From an uncultured Dysgonomonas sp. (GTDB lineage: Bacteria; Bacteroidota; Bacteroidia; Bacteroidales; Dysgonomonadaceae): a stretch of 64,000 nucleotides of DNA. The position numbers and the translations under genes are program-made. Under the pieces are notes generated by a model. It had not been told where the DNA came from, did no database searches, and was given only the letters and a program-made list of their open reading frames with translations. This document shows positions 1 through 8,922 of the stretch, piece by piece. The stretch covers positions 9,774 to 73,773 of the forward strand of contig CALNCC010000100.1 in the NCBI GenBank assembly GCA_937875275.1, in the 5' to 3' direction. The stretch's first letter is position 1; every line of letters begins with the position of its first letter.

Positions 1-72
1 ATCACGGTATATAGTGATGCTGAGAGTGAGTATAACGAGACATTAGAGAAAATATATCTTCCTTTTTTATGA
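1..72 (+). CDS. C-terminal end of an upstream gene, probably pabB (partial)
   Basis: An open frame runs in from the left edge and stops at a TGA at 70-72, giving only 23 residues that end in KIYLPFL. The stop overlaps the ATG of the next gene (ATGA, 69-72), so the two are translationally coupled. Because the next gene is a class IV aminotransferase of the aminodeoxychorismate lyase type, the likely identity is aminodeoxychorismate synthase component I (PabB), whose C-terminus often reads like this fragment. The fragment is too short to prove it; the call rests mainly on context. Confidence 0.5.
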   Translation: MTVYSDAESEYNETLEKIYLPFL

Positions 73-665
73 AAACATTGTTTTGTGAAGCTATAAAAAT
101 CAAAGACGGGATCATTTACAATCTCGAATATCATCAAGCACGTATAGACAGAACCTTGTCGGAGTTTTACGAGACTAATATTCAATTGTCGGATATTCGG
201 ATTCCGCAGTATGCAATGTCAGGATTGTATAAGTGTCGGGTGGTATATGGAAACGATATAGAGTCGGTCGGGTTCTCGCCCTACACGCTGCGGCAGATAA
301 AGAATGTGAGGATTGTGATTGACAATAGTATAGATTACAGATACAAATACATAGACCGAGAACGGCTCAATACATTGCTGGGCGATTCAGGATGTGATGA
401 GATTATAATCGTAAAGAATGGGCTTGTAACAGATGCGTCATTCTCTAATCTTGTCTTCGAATCGGGAGGACGGTTCTATACTCCGGTGTCATGCCTATTG
501 CAGGGAACAAAACGTCAGGCACTGATAGACAGCGGTGTTGTTGCCGAACGGAATATTACATTGTCCGACATCCATACTTTCAATCAGGTCTTCTTCATAA
601 ATGCGATGATTGACATCGAAGACGGTTTGTCGGTTGCGGTGAAAGATATACAGCCCCTTTGTTGA
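69..665 (+). CDS. pabC: Aminotransferase class IV, probable aminodeoxychorismate lyase
   Basis: The 198-residue protein has the fold-type IV PLP pattern: a YKYIDRE segment near residue 93 that should carry the Schiff-base lysine, a DEIIIVKNG segment, the VTDASFSNLVF signature (about residues 120-130) and a TP...LLQGTKR segment. Enzymes of this kind convert 4-amino-4-deoxychorismate to p-aminobenzoate and pyruvate in folate synthesis. It is shorter than a branched-chain aminotransferase (about 300 residues), which fits the short PabC-like family of Bacteroidetes. It overlaps the preceding frame by four bases, so a pabB-pabC operon is likely. Function within class IV is inferred from length and context. 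Confidence 0.8.
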   Translation: MKTLFCEAIKIKDGIIYNLEYHQARIDRTLSEFYETNIQLSDIRIPQYAMSGLYKCRVVYGNDIESVGFSPYTLRQIKNVRIVIDNSIDYRYKYIDRERLNTLLGDSGCDEIIIVKNGLVTDASFSNLVFESGGRFYTPVSCLLQGTKRQALIDSGVVAERNITLSDIHTFNQVFFINAMIDIEDGLSVAVKDIQPLC

Positions 666-687
666 CAAGGAAGAATACTACTCAATG

Positions 688-695
688 TACCTTTG
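688..695 (+). promoter_or_regulatory. Promoter-like -7 box pointing into the 3' end of aguB
   Basis: TAccTTTG matches the Bacteroidetes -7 consensus exactly, but the next gene downstream runs on the opposite strand and no convincing plus-strand gene follows. It may be chance, or it may start an antisense transcript. Confidence 0.25.
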
Positions 696-704
696 CTTAG
701 TCCT

Positions 705-1580
705 TCAATCAATAAATCGTTTTGTCAGATCGGAGAAAGCATCAATGCGTCTGTCTCGAAAGAACGGCCACCAGCGACGCACTTGTTCCGACCGTTTCAT
801 GTCAATCTCAACCACTTGTATTTCTTCTTTGTCGTTCGAGGCTTGCCAAAGTATTTCCCCTTGAGGACCTGCCACAAAACTATTCCCCCAAAACGTGATG
901 CCATTGGTTTGTCCCGATGGGTCGGGTTCGTATCCTGTGCGGTTCACCGAGATCACATGCAGCCCATTGGCTACGGCGTGGCCTCGCTGCGAGATTACCC
1001 ATGCACCCAACTGGCGCGATTTTTCGTCATCTGCATCTGTCGATTCCCACCCGATAGCCGTAGGATAGATTAGTATATCGGCGCCGGCAAGAGCCATCAG
1101 GCGTGCAGCCTCGGGATACCATTGATCCCAGCACACCAGCACTCCCAGTTTGCCCAAAGAGGTTTCGATAGGTTTGAAACCGATATCACCCGGCGTAAAG
1201 TAAAACTTCTCGTAATATGCCGGATCATCGGGGATGTGCATCTTGCGATATTTGCCCGCAATAGTTCCGTCTTTTTCCAATACAACAGCAGTATTGTGAT
1301 AAAGTCCGGGAGCGCGCTTTTCGAAAAGCGAAAGGACAATTACAATATTCAGGTCTTTGGCTAATTGTCCAAACTCGGTAGTCGAAGGTCCGGGTATCGG
1401 CTCCGCCAAATCAAAGATATCTGTATCTTCTGTTTGGCAAAAGTACAGCGAGTTGTGCAGTTCTTGCAAAACCACCAATTCGGCTCCATTAGCTGCCGCC
1501 GACTTTATGTTCTCCTTCAGGCGATGCTTATTCGCAGCTATGTCCGAAGTTGCTGATTGTTGTATTAGTCCTACTTTCAT
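705..1580 (-). CDS. aguB: N-carbamoylputrescine amidase (nitrilase superfamily)
   Basis: A 291-residue carbon-nitrogen hydrolase with the Glu-Lys-Cys triad visible in VVLQELHN, YRKMHIPDD and VLVCWDQWYPE. The last motif and the overall length match N-carbamoylputrescine amidase, which hydrolyses N-carbamoylputrescine to putrescine, CO2 and ammonia. I chose the ATG at 1578-1580 (MKVGLIQQ), the usual N-terminus of the family; a longer frame to 1664 would cross the promoter box at 1601-1608. The partner enzyme agmatine deiminase lies about 15 kb away (16511-17551) instead of next door. Cytoplasmic. Confidence 0.9.
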   Translation of the reverse strand: MKVGLIQQSATSDIAANKHRLKENIKSAAANGAELVVLQELHNSLYFCQTEDTDIFDLAEPIPGPSTTEFGQLAKDLNIVIVLSLFEKRAPGLYHNTAVVLEKDGTIAGKYRKMHIPDDPAYYEKFYFTPGDIGFKPIETSLGKLGVLVCWDQWYPEAARLMALAGADILIYPTAIGWESTDADDEKSRQLGAWVISQRGHAVANGLHVISVNRTGYEPDPSGQTNGITFWGNSFVAGPQGEILWQASNDKEEIQVVEIDMKRSEQVRRWWPFFRDRRIDAFSDLTKRFID

Positions 1581-1600
1581 AAGGTACGGTTTTATGGATA

Positions 1601-1608
1601 CAAAGATA
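1601..1608 (-). promoter_or_regulatory. -7 promoter box for aguB
   Basis: The minus strand reads TATCTTTG, matching TAnnTTTG, 21 bases upstream of the chosen ATG. It supports the short start. No clear -33 TTG element was found. Confidence 0.5.
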
Positions 1609-1678
1609 GTTGAATTTATCTGAATTTTTAAATGTCGATGTGCGTGGATAGGCAAAAACCTCATTCGCTAAAAATACG

Positions 1679-1715
1679 AAGCCCACCCAACACTCATTCA
1701 GCGTCAGATGGGCTT
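1679..1715 (-). terminator. Probable terminator of glyA
   Basis: AAGCCCA and TGGGCTT form a 7-bp stem with a long loop. On the minus strand the stem is followed by CGTATTTTT, about 30 bases after the glyA stop. The long loop makes it a weak call. Confidence 0.4.
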
Positions 1716-1743
1716 ATCTATTTTCAAATGTTTCTCTAAGTGC

Positions 1744-3024
1744 TTACCATGCAAACAAAGGATAATCCTTCATCATAGCATTCACTTTTTCTCTCACCAT
1801 CTTTATAGTTTGTTCGCTCTCTGGATTTGCAAGCACAGTATCGATCATTTCCACAATGTCGCCCATCATATTCTCTTTCACACCGCGAGTTGTAATCGCC
1901 GGAGTACCGAATCTCAATCCCGATGTCTGGAATGGGCTGCGGCTATCAAACGGAACCATGTTTTTGTTGGTTGTGATGTCTGCTGCAACAAGAGCTTTCT
2001 CGGCAACTTTACCTGTCAACTCAGGATATTTCGCACGCAAATCAATCAACACCAAATGGTTGTCTGTTCCGTCTGAAACAACTTTGTATCCCTTGTCGAT
2101 AAATGCCTGAGCCATCACAGCGGCATTTTTTTGCACCAATGCCTGATATTCTTTGTATGACGGGTCTAATGCCTCGGCGAAAGAAACAGCTTTTGCTGCA
2201 ATCACGTGCTCCAATGGTCCTCCTTGCATGCCGGGGAATACAGCCGAATCTAAAAGAGCCGACATCGTTCTCACTTCGCCTTTCGGAGTTTTCTTTCCCC
2301 ACGGATTTTCGAAATCTTTTCCTAAGAGGATAGCTCCTCCGCGTGGTCCGCGAAGTGTTTTATGTGTTGTTGTTGTTACTATGTGTGCATACTGAAGCGG
2401 ATTGTTCAACAATCCTGCGGCAATCAGACCTGCCGGATGAGCCATATCTACCATGAAGATCGCTCCTATCTCGTCCGCAATCTTACGGATACGTGCATAA
2501 TCCCACTCGCGAGAATATGCCGATGCTCCGGCGATCATCAATTTTGGTCTTTCTGCACGGGCAAGCGTTTCCATCTGGTCGTAATCTACCAACCCGTTTG
2601 CTTCTTGAACGTTATATTCAATCGGCTGAAACATCAATCCTGAGAAGTTAACCGGCGAACCATGAGAAAGGTGTCCTCCGTGTGAGAGGTTCAATCCCAT
2701 AAATTTATCTCCGGCATCGAGGCAAGCCAAGAATACTGCACCATTAGCTTGTGCTCCCGAGTGCGGTTGTACGTTTACCCACTCTGCACCGAATAGTTGT
2801 TTCAGTCTGTCGATAGCCAGTTGCTCTGTCTGATCTACTACTTCACAGCCCCCATAATATCTTTTCCCGGGATAGCCTTCCGCATATTTATTGGTTAAGC
2901 ACGATCCCATTGCTTCCATCACTTGCTCGCTCACGAAGTTTTCGGATGCAATCAATTCAATCCCTTTCAATTGTCTTTGATATTCTTTCTGAATAAGATC
3001 AAAGATAGCTGAATCTCTTTTCAT
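1744..3024 (-). CDS. glyA: Serine hydroxymethyltransferase
   Basis: The 426-residue protein is a full-length SHMT: it interconverts serine and glycine with tetrahydrofolate using PLP. Visible family segments are LIASENFVS near the N-terminus, [15 protein letters not shown], the PLP-lysine motif [15 protein letters not shown] (about residues 215-230) and the C-terminal [16 protein letters not shown]. Cytoplasmic housekeeping enzyme. With folD (35219-36097) it belongs to one-carbon metabolism, though the two genes are not adjacent. It has its own upstream promoter box and a terminator-like hairpin downstream. Confidence 0.97.
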   Translation of the reverse strand: MKRDSAIFDLIQKEYQRQLKGIELIASENFVSEQVMEAMGSCLTNKYAEGYPGKRYYGGCEVVDQTEQLAIDRLKQLFGAEWVNVQPHSGAQANGAVFLACLDAGDKFMGLNLSHGGHLSHGSPVNFSGLMFQPIEYNVQEANGLVDYDQMETLARAERPKLMIAGASAYSREWDYARIRKIADEIGAIFMVDMAHPAGLIAAGLLNNPLQYAHIVTTTTHKTLRGPRGGAILLGKDFENPWGKKTPKGEVRTMSALLDSAVFPGMQGGPLEHVIAAKAVSFAEALDPSYKEYQALVQKNAAVMAQAFIDKGYKVVSDGTDNHLVLIDLRAKYPELTGKVAEKALVAADITTNKNMVPFDSRSPFQTSGLRFGTPAITTRGVKENMMGDIVEMIDTVLANPESEQTIKMVREKVNAMMKDYPLFAW

Positions 3025-3070
3025 AAGATTTTAAGTATTAATTATTATGAGGTAAATAAATATTTCGTTA

Positions 3071-3078
3071 CAAAAATA
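3071..3078 (-). promoter_or_regulatory. -7 promoter box for glyA
   Basis: The minus strand reads TATTTTTG (TAnnTTTG), 47 bases upstream of the glyA start. Confidence 0.45.
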
Positions 3079-3151
3079 GTAATTATAACCCTTGCAGCAT
3101 TAATATAAGTATAGCAAAATGTTAATCGTGAGTGATTTTATGCTAAAACCA

Positions 3152-4342
3152 TTAATTGTTCTTTCCTATTTTGATCCATGTTGCTTTTTTCCATAAAAAC
3201 TCTAATGGGCCTTGATGATGTGAACGAAGCCACCAACGGCAAAAGAAAAATTGCACAAGGAAGATACCTATGCCGATGAAGAAACATGTTGTAATGCCTG
3301 TATATCGATACAATCCGAGTCCCCAGTTGTAAAACAAAAATCCGCCAATCAAAGATTGCGACAGATAGTTTGTCAGACTCATGCGTCCGTAGGGTGCTAA
3401 CTGATGAAGGACGCGTCCGAATTTTGTCAGATAGTAGACGAGTATTACTCCGGCAAATAGTATTCCTGTAAATGCCGCATTTGATAGCGATTTGAACATG
3501 AGGGTAACCGGCACAAGCAGTGTCTCACGGCTTATGAAGTCGGGGAAAATGAGCACCAAACCATACAGCGAGAAAAAGGCTACGATGGATATGATTAAAA
3601 CTTTAACCCAAAACTTGATATTTTTTTCTGAATAAGGAAATACATTGCTGCGCCCTATCACCATGCCTATCAAGAACAAGCCGACGGTTTGGGTAACTCG
3701 CCCATGCAACAGCATCCAACCCATGTTGGCTATGTTGCCCGTCCAGATTGCCGTTTTGCACATTTCGAAGAAAGAGCCTTCTTGTTGTACCGTATTTACA
3801 ATCGCCCAGTATGGAGCATCTATTTCAGTATCGGCAACGTATTCGGGATTCATAAGGGCATAAATTATCTGCCCCCATTCGATAGGTTGCAATAGGAAAA
3901 ATATCGCGATGATTAATACTGTGCGGGTAGAGAGTCGGCAGACAGTAATAAGAATGTAGCCGAGCAATGCGTAAAGTACCAATATTTCTCCGGGGAAAAG
4001 CATTGAATTGATGCATGCGAAAACCATTAGTAATACCAACCGCCATGCGAAACGCCCACGAAAATCGTTCCCTTTTTCTCGTTGCGAATTATCTTGAATA
4101 AAGAAACTGAATCCGAAGAGTAAGGCAAAGATTGCATAAGCCTTTCCCGAGAATGTAAAAAACAGACTGTCCCATATGATGGTGTCTGTGAATTGCAAGA
4201 AGGTGTTTGTTTGTTCGGGATATGAATAAAGGCTAAATCGTTCGATGAAATGAATAAGTGTGATTCCCAATACGGCAAAACCGCGTAATACATCCGCAAT
4301 ATCTATGCGTTTATTGTCGGTCAGTGTAGTCGATGCATGCAT
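3152..4342 (-). CDS. DUF418-family integral membrane protein
   Basis: A 396-residue polytopic membrane protein, with about ten hydrophobic segments. The N-terminus (DVLRGFAVLGITLIHF) and the C-terminal part (GRMSLTNYLSQSLIGGFLFYNWGLGLY) are hallmarks of the DUF418/YeiB family, distantly related to membrane acyltransferases. The substrate is unknown. It is the last gene of a probable three-gene minus-strand unit with the flavodoxin-fold reductase (59-base gap) and the radical SAM gene. No promoter box is seen in front of it, which supports cotranscription. Confidence 0.85.
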   Translation of the reverse strand: MHASTTLTDNKRIDIADVLRGFAVLGITLIHFIERFSLYSYPEQTNTFLQFTDTIIWDSLFFTFSGKAYAIFALLFGFSFFIQDNSQREKGNDFRGRFAWRLVLLMVFACINSMLFPGEILVLYALLGYILITVCRLSTRTVLIIAIFFLLQPIEWGQIIYALMNPEYVADTEIDAPYWAIVNTVQQEGSFFEMCKTAIWTGNIANMGWMLLHGRVTQTVGLFLIGMVIGRSNVFPYSEKNIKFWVKVLIISIVAFFSLYGLVLIFPDFISRETLLVPVTLMFKSLSNAAFTGILFAGVILVYYLTKFGRVLHQLAPYGRMSLTNYLSQSLIGGFLFYNWGLGLYRYTGITTCFFIGIGIFLVQFFFCRWWLRSHHQGPLEFLWKKATWIKIGKNN

Positions 4343-4401
4343 GTTTTTCGGGGTTAGTTTTTTTAGTGTTTAGAATATTCTTGTCATTTATGATGTCAGC
4401 A

Positions 4402-4953
4402 TCAAACGGCAGATTCGATAATTGAAAGAAAATCTTTACGATGTTGTTCGCCGCCTGCAACTACACGTTCGCAGTTATACCATTTCGCATTTTTAAATCC
4501 GATGCCGCTCAGCATTTTGGCTATGAAAACGTTTTCCACAAAGTCGGCAAAAACACTTGTCGGAGCAGCAGAAGTGGTTATTACAGTCGTCTTCTGCACA
4601 TCGAGAAGAGGAGTCCATCCGTTTTCTTCGGTAAAAGCAAATCCCTTAGAAAAAACTTTGTCGAAGAAGCCGTGCAGTATAGCCGGCATCGAAGACCACC
4701 AATTGGGGAAAATGAAAATCACCTCATCCGTATTCTTTATCATATCCTGATATTGAAACACCATCGGGTCTATAACTCCCCCTTCATTGTAGAGAGCAAG
4801 CTCGTCTTCTGACACCACCGGATTGAAACGATCTTTATTCAGATCTATTATCTGATACGGTTTCGCTTCACTCTCGTATTTCTCCATAATGACATCCATT
4901 ATAGCCTTGTTGAAACTGCCATGCCACGGGTGTGCAAGTATGATTGTTACCAT
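4402..4953 (-). CDS. NAD(P)H-dependent oxidoreductase, flavodoxin-like fold
   Basis: A 183-residue protein of the KefF/MdaB/NQO-type flavodoxin-fold quinone reductases. It starts TIILAHPWHGSFN (FMN/FAD phosphate-binding region) and carries VIFIFPNWWSSMPAILHGFFDKVF (about residues 78-102), the typical NWWxxP...DKV segment, then TSAAP near residue 130. These enzymes reduce quinones or nitro compounds with NAD(P)H in the cytoplasm. It lies between a radical SAM gene upstream and a DUF418 gene downstream; no shared pathway is evident. Confidence 0.85.
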   Translation of the reverse strand: MVTIILAHPWHGSFNKAIMDVIMEKYESEAKPYQIIDLNKDRFNPVVSEDELALYNEGGVIDPMVFQYQDMIKNTDEVIFIFPNWWSSMPAILHGFFDKVFSKGFAFTEENGWTPLLDVQKTTVITTSAAPTSVFADFVENVFIAKMLSGIGFKNAKWYNCERVVAGGEQHRKDFLSIIESAV

Positions 4954-5020
4954 GTTTTCTGCGTTACTTGTTTTCGTTTTTTTTATTTACAGACGAGGCA
5001 GCGATTCCTCAACTATCGTA

Positions 5021-5800
5021 TTATCCCGACACCGAGACAGAGATGCCCAATGCCTCTACGCGTTTGCCTATTTCATTCAATTCCGAAAGGGAAACTTTTT
5101 CCAGATTCTTTTCGGGAGTCTCACGATCTATCGTATAGATCATAACTTGAGATGGTTGAGCCTGCTCTATAACTTTGAGCCAAGCAGTGATCTCTTCCTC
5201 TGTTGCGTTGTCTACGATCTTGCCCCTATGTGTTCCTCGTACAAACATTGTCTGAATGACAAATTTGCCGTCAAACTGTTTGAATAGCTCCAGTTGTCTG
5301 GCGATACTATATGCCGGAGAAACCGGGCGATCGATGAGCCGTGCCGTTTCGTCGTTTGCCGAGTCGAGTTTGAGAATGCTGTAATCTATCTTCTTCAAGG
5401 CATCTACCACACTCTTTTTGTTGAGGTGCATGGCGTTGGTGAGCACACAGACTTTCGCTTGTGGAAAATATTTATTCCGCAGCTCTATCGTGTCATCTAT
5501 GACTTCGGCAAATTTAGCGTGCATTGTCGGTTCTCCGTTGCCGGCAAATGTAATCACATCCGGAGTAACATTCTCGGTCTGAAGTTTTATTAACTTGTCC
5601 TCAAGGGCGGCTTTCACCATTTCCCTTTCGGGAACTTTGGTCTTGGTCCTAAAGTTTTCGTTGTATCCGCACTCGCAATAGATACAATCGAACGAGCATA
5701 GTTTTCCGTTATAAGGCAACAGATTTATACCCAAAGACACTCCTAACCTCCGGCTGTGAAGTGGCCCGAAGACTATCTCATTAAACAGAATTGTTGACAT
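5021..5800 (-). CDS. Radical SAM protein (COG0731-like)
   Basis: A 259-residue radical SAM enzyme. The 4Fe-4S site is C35xxxC39xxC42 (CSFDCIYC), preceded by SRRLGVSLGINLLP. TFAGNGEPTMH (about residues 105-115) is the glycine-rich SAM-binding motif. SRRLG...GINLLP and the NGEPT motif are shared with the COG0731 group of wyosine-synthetase-related proteins, which is widespread in bacteria with unknown function; a role in tRNA modification should not be assumed. It is the first gene of a probable minus-strand unit with the two genes downstream. Confidence 0.85.
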   Translation of the reverse strand: MSTILFNEIVFGPLHSRRLGVSLGINLLPYNGKLCSFDCIYCECGYNENFRTKTKVPEREMVKAALEDKLIKLQTENVTPDVITFAGNGEPTMHAKFAEVIDDTIELRNKYFPQAKVCVLTNAMHLNKKSVVDALKKIDYSILKLDSANDETARLIDRPVSPAYSIARQLELFKQFDGKFVIQTMFVRGTHRGKIVDNATEEEITAWLKVIEQAQPSQVMIYTIDRETPEKNLEKVSLSELNEIGKRVEALGISVSVSG

Positions 5801-5926
5801 AGCTATTACTTAGTTTTGAAACTACAATAGTACTGTTTTTCGAGAAAGATTCAAACAATTTACCTTTAAGAAGTGTTATTTATCATGCAGAAAGACTTGA
5901 AAGGTATTATTCTGTTATTTTTTTTG

Positions 5927-5934
5927 TATTTTTG
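5927..5934 (+). promoter_or_regulatory. -7 promoter box for dps
   Basis: TATTTTTG matches TAnnTTTG, 45 bases upstream of the dps ATG. No well-spaced -33 element was seen. Confidence 0.5.
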
Positions 5935-5978
5935 CTTAAGACAAGACAACTATATATTAAACATATAAATTCAAAGTT

Positions 5979-6467
5979 ATGAAAACATTAGATTACACCG
6001 GATTAGATGCTGCTGCATCTGCAAAAACAGTCGCTTCACTTCAACAGCTATTAGCTGATTTTCAGGTTTATTACACTAACCTGAGAGGTTTCCACTGGAA
6101 CATTCAAGGTAAAGGGTTTTTTACTCTTCACTCTAAGTTTGAAGAAATGTATGACGACGCTGCTGAAAAAGTAGATGAAATAGCTGAACGTATATTAATG
6201 TTGGGCGGTACACCGGCTAACAAATTCAGCGATTACCTTAAAGTTTCTAAAATAAAAGAAGTAGCAGGCGTAGTTTGCGAAAAAGAAATCGTAAAAATCA
6301 TCCTCGACGACATCAAAGCACTTATCGCTGCCGAAAGAGCTATTTTGGCACAAGCAAGCGAGGCGGGAGATGAAACAACAGTTTCTCAATTGAACGACTA
6401 CTTGGTAGAGCAAGAAAAATTGGTTTGGATGCTTGTTGCATATTCTACATGCAACTGCGAGGGTTAA
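5979..6467 (+). CDS. dps: Dps-family ferritin (starvation/oxidative-stress protein)
   Basis: A 162-residue Dps/ferritin-like protein that stores iron and protects DNA by oxidising Fe(II) with peroxide. The intersubunit ferroxidase residues can be placed by spacing: H39 (GFHWNIQG), H51, E55, D66 and E70, with Glu at the position often held by Asp. LRGFHWNI is the family signature. It is a monocistronic unit: its own -7 box is upstream and a strong terminator follows. In related organisms dps is OxyR-controlled; no OxyR site was identified by eye. Confidence 0.93.
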   Translation: MKTLDYTGLDAAASAKTVASLQQLLADFQVYYTNLRGFHWNIQGKGFFTLHSKFEEMYDDAAEKVDEIAERILMLGGTPANKFSDYLKVSKIKEVAGVVCEKEIVKIILDDIKALIAAERAILAQASEAGDETTVSQLNDYLVEQEKLVWMLVAYSTCNCEG

Positions 6468-6498
6468 GCTTCACAGTACCTTTTCAGTTTTGATACAA

Positions 6499-6534
6499 CA
6501 ACGGCTTCTCGAATGAGAAGCCGTTGCTTTTTTA
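6499..6534 (+). terminator. Rho-independent terminator of dps
   Basis: A perfect 12-bp stem (CAACGGCTTCTC / GAGAAGCCGTTG) with a GAAT loop is followed by CTTTTTTT. Strong on the plus strand; the minus strand lacks a T-tract. Confidence 0.9.
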
Positions 6535-6549
6535 TATTAAATCAACCGC

Positions 6550-7473
6550 TTATGCTTGTTTCCACTGGTCACGAAGCAGTTGGATTGACTGAGGAACAAT
6601 AGCGTTGCGATCCCCTTTACATCCACACTCATAGCTCACATACTTATCATAGCCGAGCATCTTCAATGCTTTGAATCCTTCGATATAGTTATCCGCTTCG
6701 CCATCTTCGATAGGCATGCAACGCCTCTTTCGACTTGCAATATGAACATGTTGAAGGTATTTCTCCCCGGCCGAAAGTAATGCACCCATATCAGAAGCTT
6801 CCTCCCATGTCATGTGCCAGAAATCACCCATACACTTCACTCCTTCGTTGTTGATGTCGCGACAGATAGATGCCGCATCTCCTACTTGTCGCAGATAGAA
6901 TGCCTCTCCTCGTGTTAATGGCTCAAGAATTATAGTAGTGCCGTTTTCTTTTGCAATGTTACCAAGTTCGTAAAACTTTTCGCAAAGGAAATCGCGTGTT
7001 GCCTGAGTATGTGGCATAACCGGTTGCTGATGGTTGAATGCCGGAACAATGATTACTCCCGTCGAGCCTAATTCGCCCGCAGCAACAATGATCTCCCGCA
7101 TCGTATCCATACACTCTTGACGAACAGCGTCTTCCGTCGAAAGGATAAAACCTCTGAAGCCGGCACAGATCGCACTCACTTTGATATTACGTCCGTTCAA
7201 TGCTTCTTTGATTTCTTTCACACGACCGCCAAGACCTCCGCCTCCGGGCTCGAAGCCGACAATTCCATGGGCTTCCATGAAGTCGAACTTTTCATTCAGG
7301 TTATTACCAGGGGCTATCCCTTCTTGAAAAGAGAGCTTCAGCTCAACATCTTTCACTTTTTCTTCTGTTGATGGCAGGCCTTGTGCACAAGAGCTTAGTC
7401 CTACGCCACCCGCTGCAACCAATGCCGCTCCGGACAATGTTGTTTTCAGAAAATCACGTCTATCTATAGTCAT
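6550..7473 (-). CDS. Exported sugar isomerase/epimerase-fold (TIM barrel) protein
   Basis: A 307-residue protein with a Tat-like signal (RRDFLK near residue 6, hydrophobic stretch, SSCA at about 27-30 that could also act as a lipobox). The rest is an AP-endonuclease-2/xylose-isomerase-like TIM barrel: FEPGGGGLGGR, IILEPLTRGEAFYLRQ with the metal-binding Glu, MGDFWHM, HVHIASRKR and YVSYECG. Known relatives include hydroxypyruvate isomerase-type and 3-keto-glycoside lyase enzymes of Bacteroidetes. It is the third gene of an operon, 12 bases after the exported Gfo/Idh/MocA oxidoreductase, so both probably act on the same sugar in the periplasm. The exact reaction is inferred. Confidence 0.8.
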   Translation of the reverse strand: MTIDRRDFLKTTLSGAALVAAGGVGLSSCAQGLPSTEEKVKDVELKLSFQEGIAPGNNLNEKFDFMEAHGIVGFEPGGGGLGGRVKEIKEALNGRNIKVSAICAGFRGFILSTEDAVRQECMDTMREIIVAAGELGSTGVIIVPAFNHQQPVMPHTQATRDFLCEKFYELGNIAKENGTTIILEPLTRGEAFYLRQVGDAASICRDINNEGVKCMGDFWHMTWEEASDMGALLSAGEKYLQHVHIASRKRRCMPIEDGEADNYIEGFKALKMLGYDKYVSYECGCKGDRNAIVPQSIQLLRDQWKQA

Positions 7474-7485
7474 ATCCGTGTACTT

Positions 7486-8889
7486 TTATTTTCCTTTCCC
7501 AGGAACAGGAACTGTAAATGTCTTCATATCTATATCTCCAAGGCTTAGATCTGCCGGAGTATAATCTATTGCAGATGCAGTCATCTCATCCCAAGTAACT
7601 TTATTTCCTGTATATGCAGACTCACGTCCCATGATTGCAGCCATATTCGACACTGCTGTCTCCGATGCCTGATCGATAGGTTTTCCTGCACGGATGTGAT
7701 TAACCCAGTTTACGTGCTCCAATACGTATGCATTGTTTTGTTCGTATTTGTTCTTTTTGTTTTCGCCTTCTCCTTCTGTTTCGTCTGCATATTCCCAGAT
7801 CACGTTTCCTTGAAGGTCTTTGATCTTGAATCCGTCAGATGTCCACGAACCTTTTGTTCCTTGCACAAACTCATTAACATAATTAGCACAGCCATCTATT
7901 TGGCGGCACATACTATGAAGATGTACTCCGTTCTCCATTTCAAAGTCTACGCTAAAGAAATCGTACTGATCTCCTGTAATACGACGTTGACGTGATCCGA
8001 ATCCGGTTGCGCTAATCGGCTTTAATCCGCTGAACCATGTAAATACGTCTATGTTGTGAACGTGTTGCTCTACGATATGGTCTCCCGATAGCCATTTCCA
8101 GTTTACCCAGTCTCTGATCATCCATTCGGCATTGTTCCATCCTTGTTGTCTTTCGTTGTACCAAAGCATACCTTGATTCCAATATACAACACCGCCGGTG
8201 ATCTCACCGATCATACCATTCATTATTTGCTTGAATGATTCTACATACTTGCGCTCGTGATGACGTTGAGTTCCCGTTACCACACAAAGACCTTTTGCCG
8301 CAGCTTGTTTTGCTGTTGCAACAATTGTACGATATCCTACCGGATCTACACAGATCGGTTTTTCAAGGAAAGAATGTTTTCCTTTTTCTGTTGCGTATTT
8401 GAAATGCACAGGGCGGAACAACGGAGGAGTTGCGATAATAACAACATCGACACCGCTATCTATAACTTTTTGATAAGCATCAAGTCCGACGAAACGATTA
8501 GTCTCAGGAACATCTATTCCTTTCTCGTCTTTCAGTTTCTTTGCAAGACCGTCAACCTTATCCTTATATGTGTCTCCAATAGCTGTGATAGTTACTCCAT
8601 TAGCGGCATTCAGAAAATCGAATGCAGCACCCGATCCACGACCACCACAACCAATAACTCCGGCTTTCAGCTCTTTACCATCTTTCGATTTATCCATCAA
8701 CTCAGGGATATAATATGATCCCGGTTGTTTCAACGCAGACATCGTAGATGCGCCTTCGCTACTGCTGCTTCCGCCACAAGATGTGAATGATGTAGCAATA
8801 CTACCTGTACCAACTGTAACTGCTGCACCACTGATGAGTGCCGAGTTTTTCAAGAATGACCTTCTTGAGATTTTGTTTGTTTTTTTCAT
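7486..8889 (-). CDS. Exported Gfo/Idh/MocA-family oxidoreductase
   Basis: A 467-residue NAD(P)-dependent dehydrogenase of the Gfo/Idh/MocA family with a twin-arginine signal (SRRSFLK at residues 9-15, then a hydrophobic stretch and SCGG). The Rossmann motif GVIGCGGRGSG, the EKPICVDP segment with the conserved Lys, and EQHVHNIDVF (catalytic Asp/His region) are visible. Exported members keep a tightly bound cofactor and oxidise or reoxidise sugars, often at C3. It lies between a tetraheme cytochrome-SUMF1 gene (33-base gap) and a sugar-isomerase-fold gene (12-base gap). The substrate is unknown. Confidence 0.88.
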   Translation of the reverse strand: MKKTNKISRRSFLKNSALISGAAVTVGTGSIATSFTSCGGSSSSEGASTMSALKQPGSYYIPELMDKSKDGKELKAGVIGCGGRGSGAAFDFLNAANGVTITAIGDTYKDKVDGLAKKLKDEKGIDVPETNRFVGLDAYQKVIDSGVDVVIIATPPLFRPVHFKYATEKGKHSFLEKPICVDPVGYRTIVATAKQAAAKGLCVVTGTQRHHERKYVESFKQIMNGMIGEITGGVVYWNQGMLWYNERQQGWNNAEWMIRDWVNWKWLSGDHIVEQHVHNIDVFTWFSGLKPISATGFGSRQRRITGDQYDFFSVDFEMENGVHLHSMCRQIDGCANYVNEFVQGTKGSWTSDGFKIKDLQGNVIWEYADETEGEGENKKNKYEQNNAYVLEHVNWVNHIRAGKPIDQASETAVSNMAAIMGRESAYTGNKVTWDEMTASAIDYTPADLSLGDIDMKTFTVPVPGKGK

Positions 8890-8922
8890 GGTTGTTCTGA
8901 ATTTTATAAGTGTTATGTTCTT

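Noticed and set aside
693..1073. Plus-strand open frame opposite aguB
   Set aside because: It lies entirely within the clear aguB coding region on the other strand and shows no recognisable protein features.
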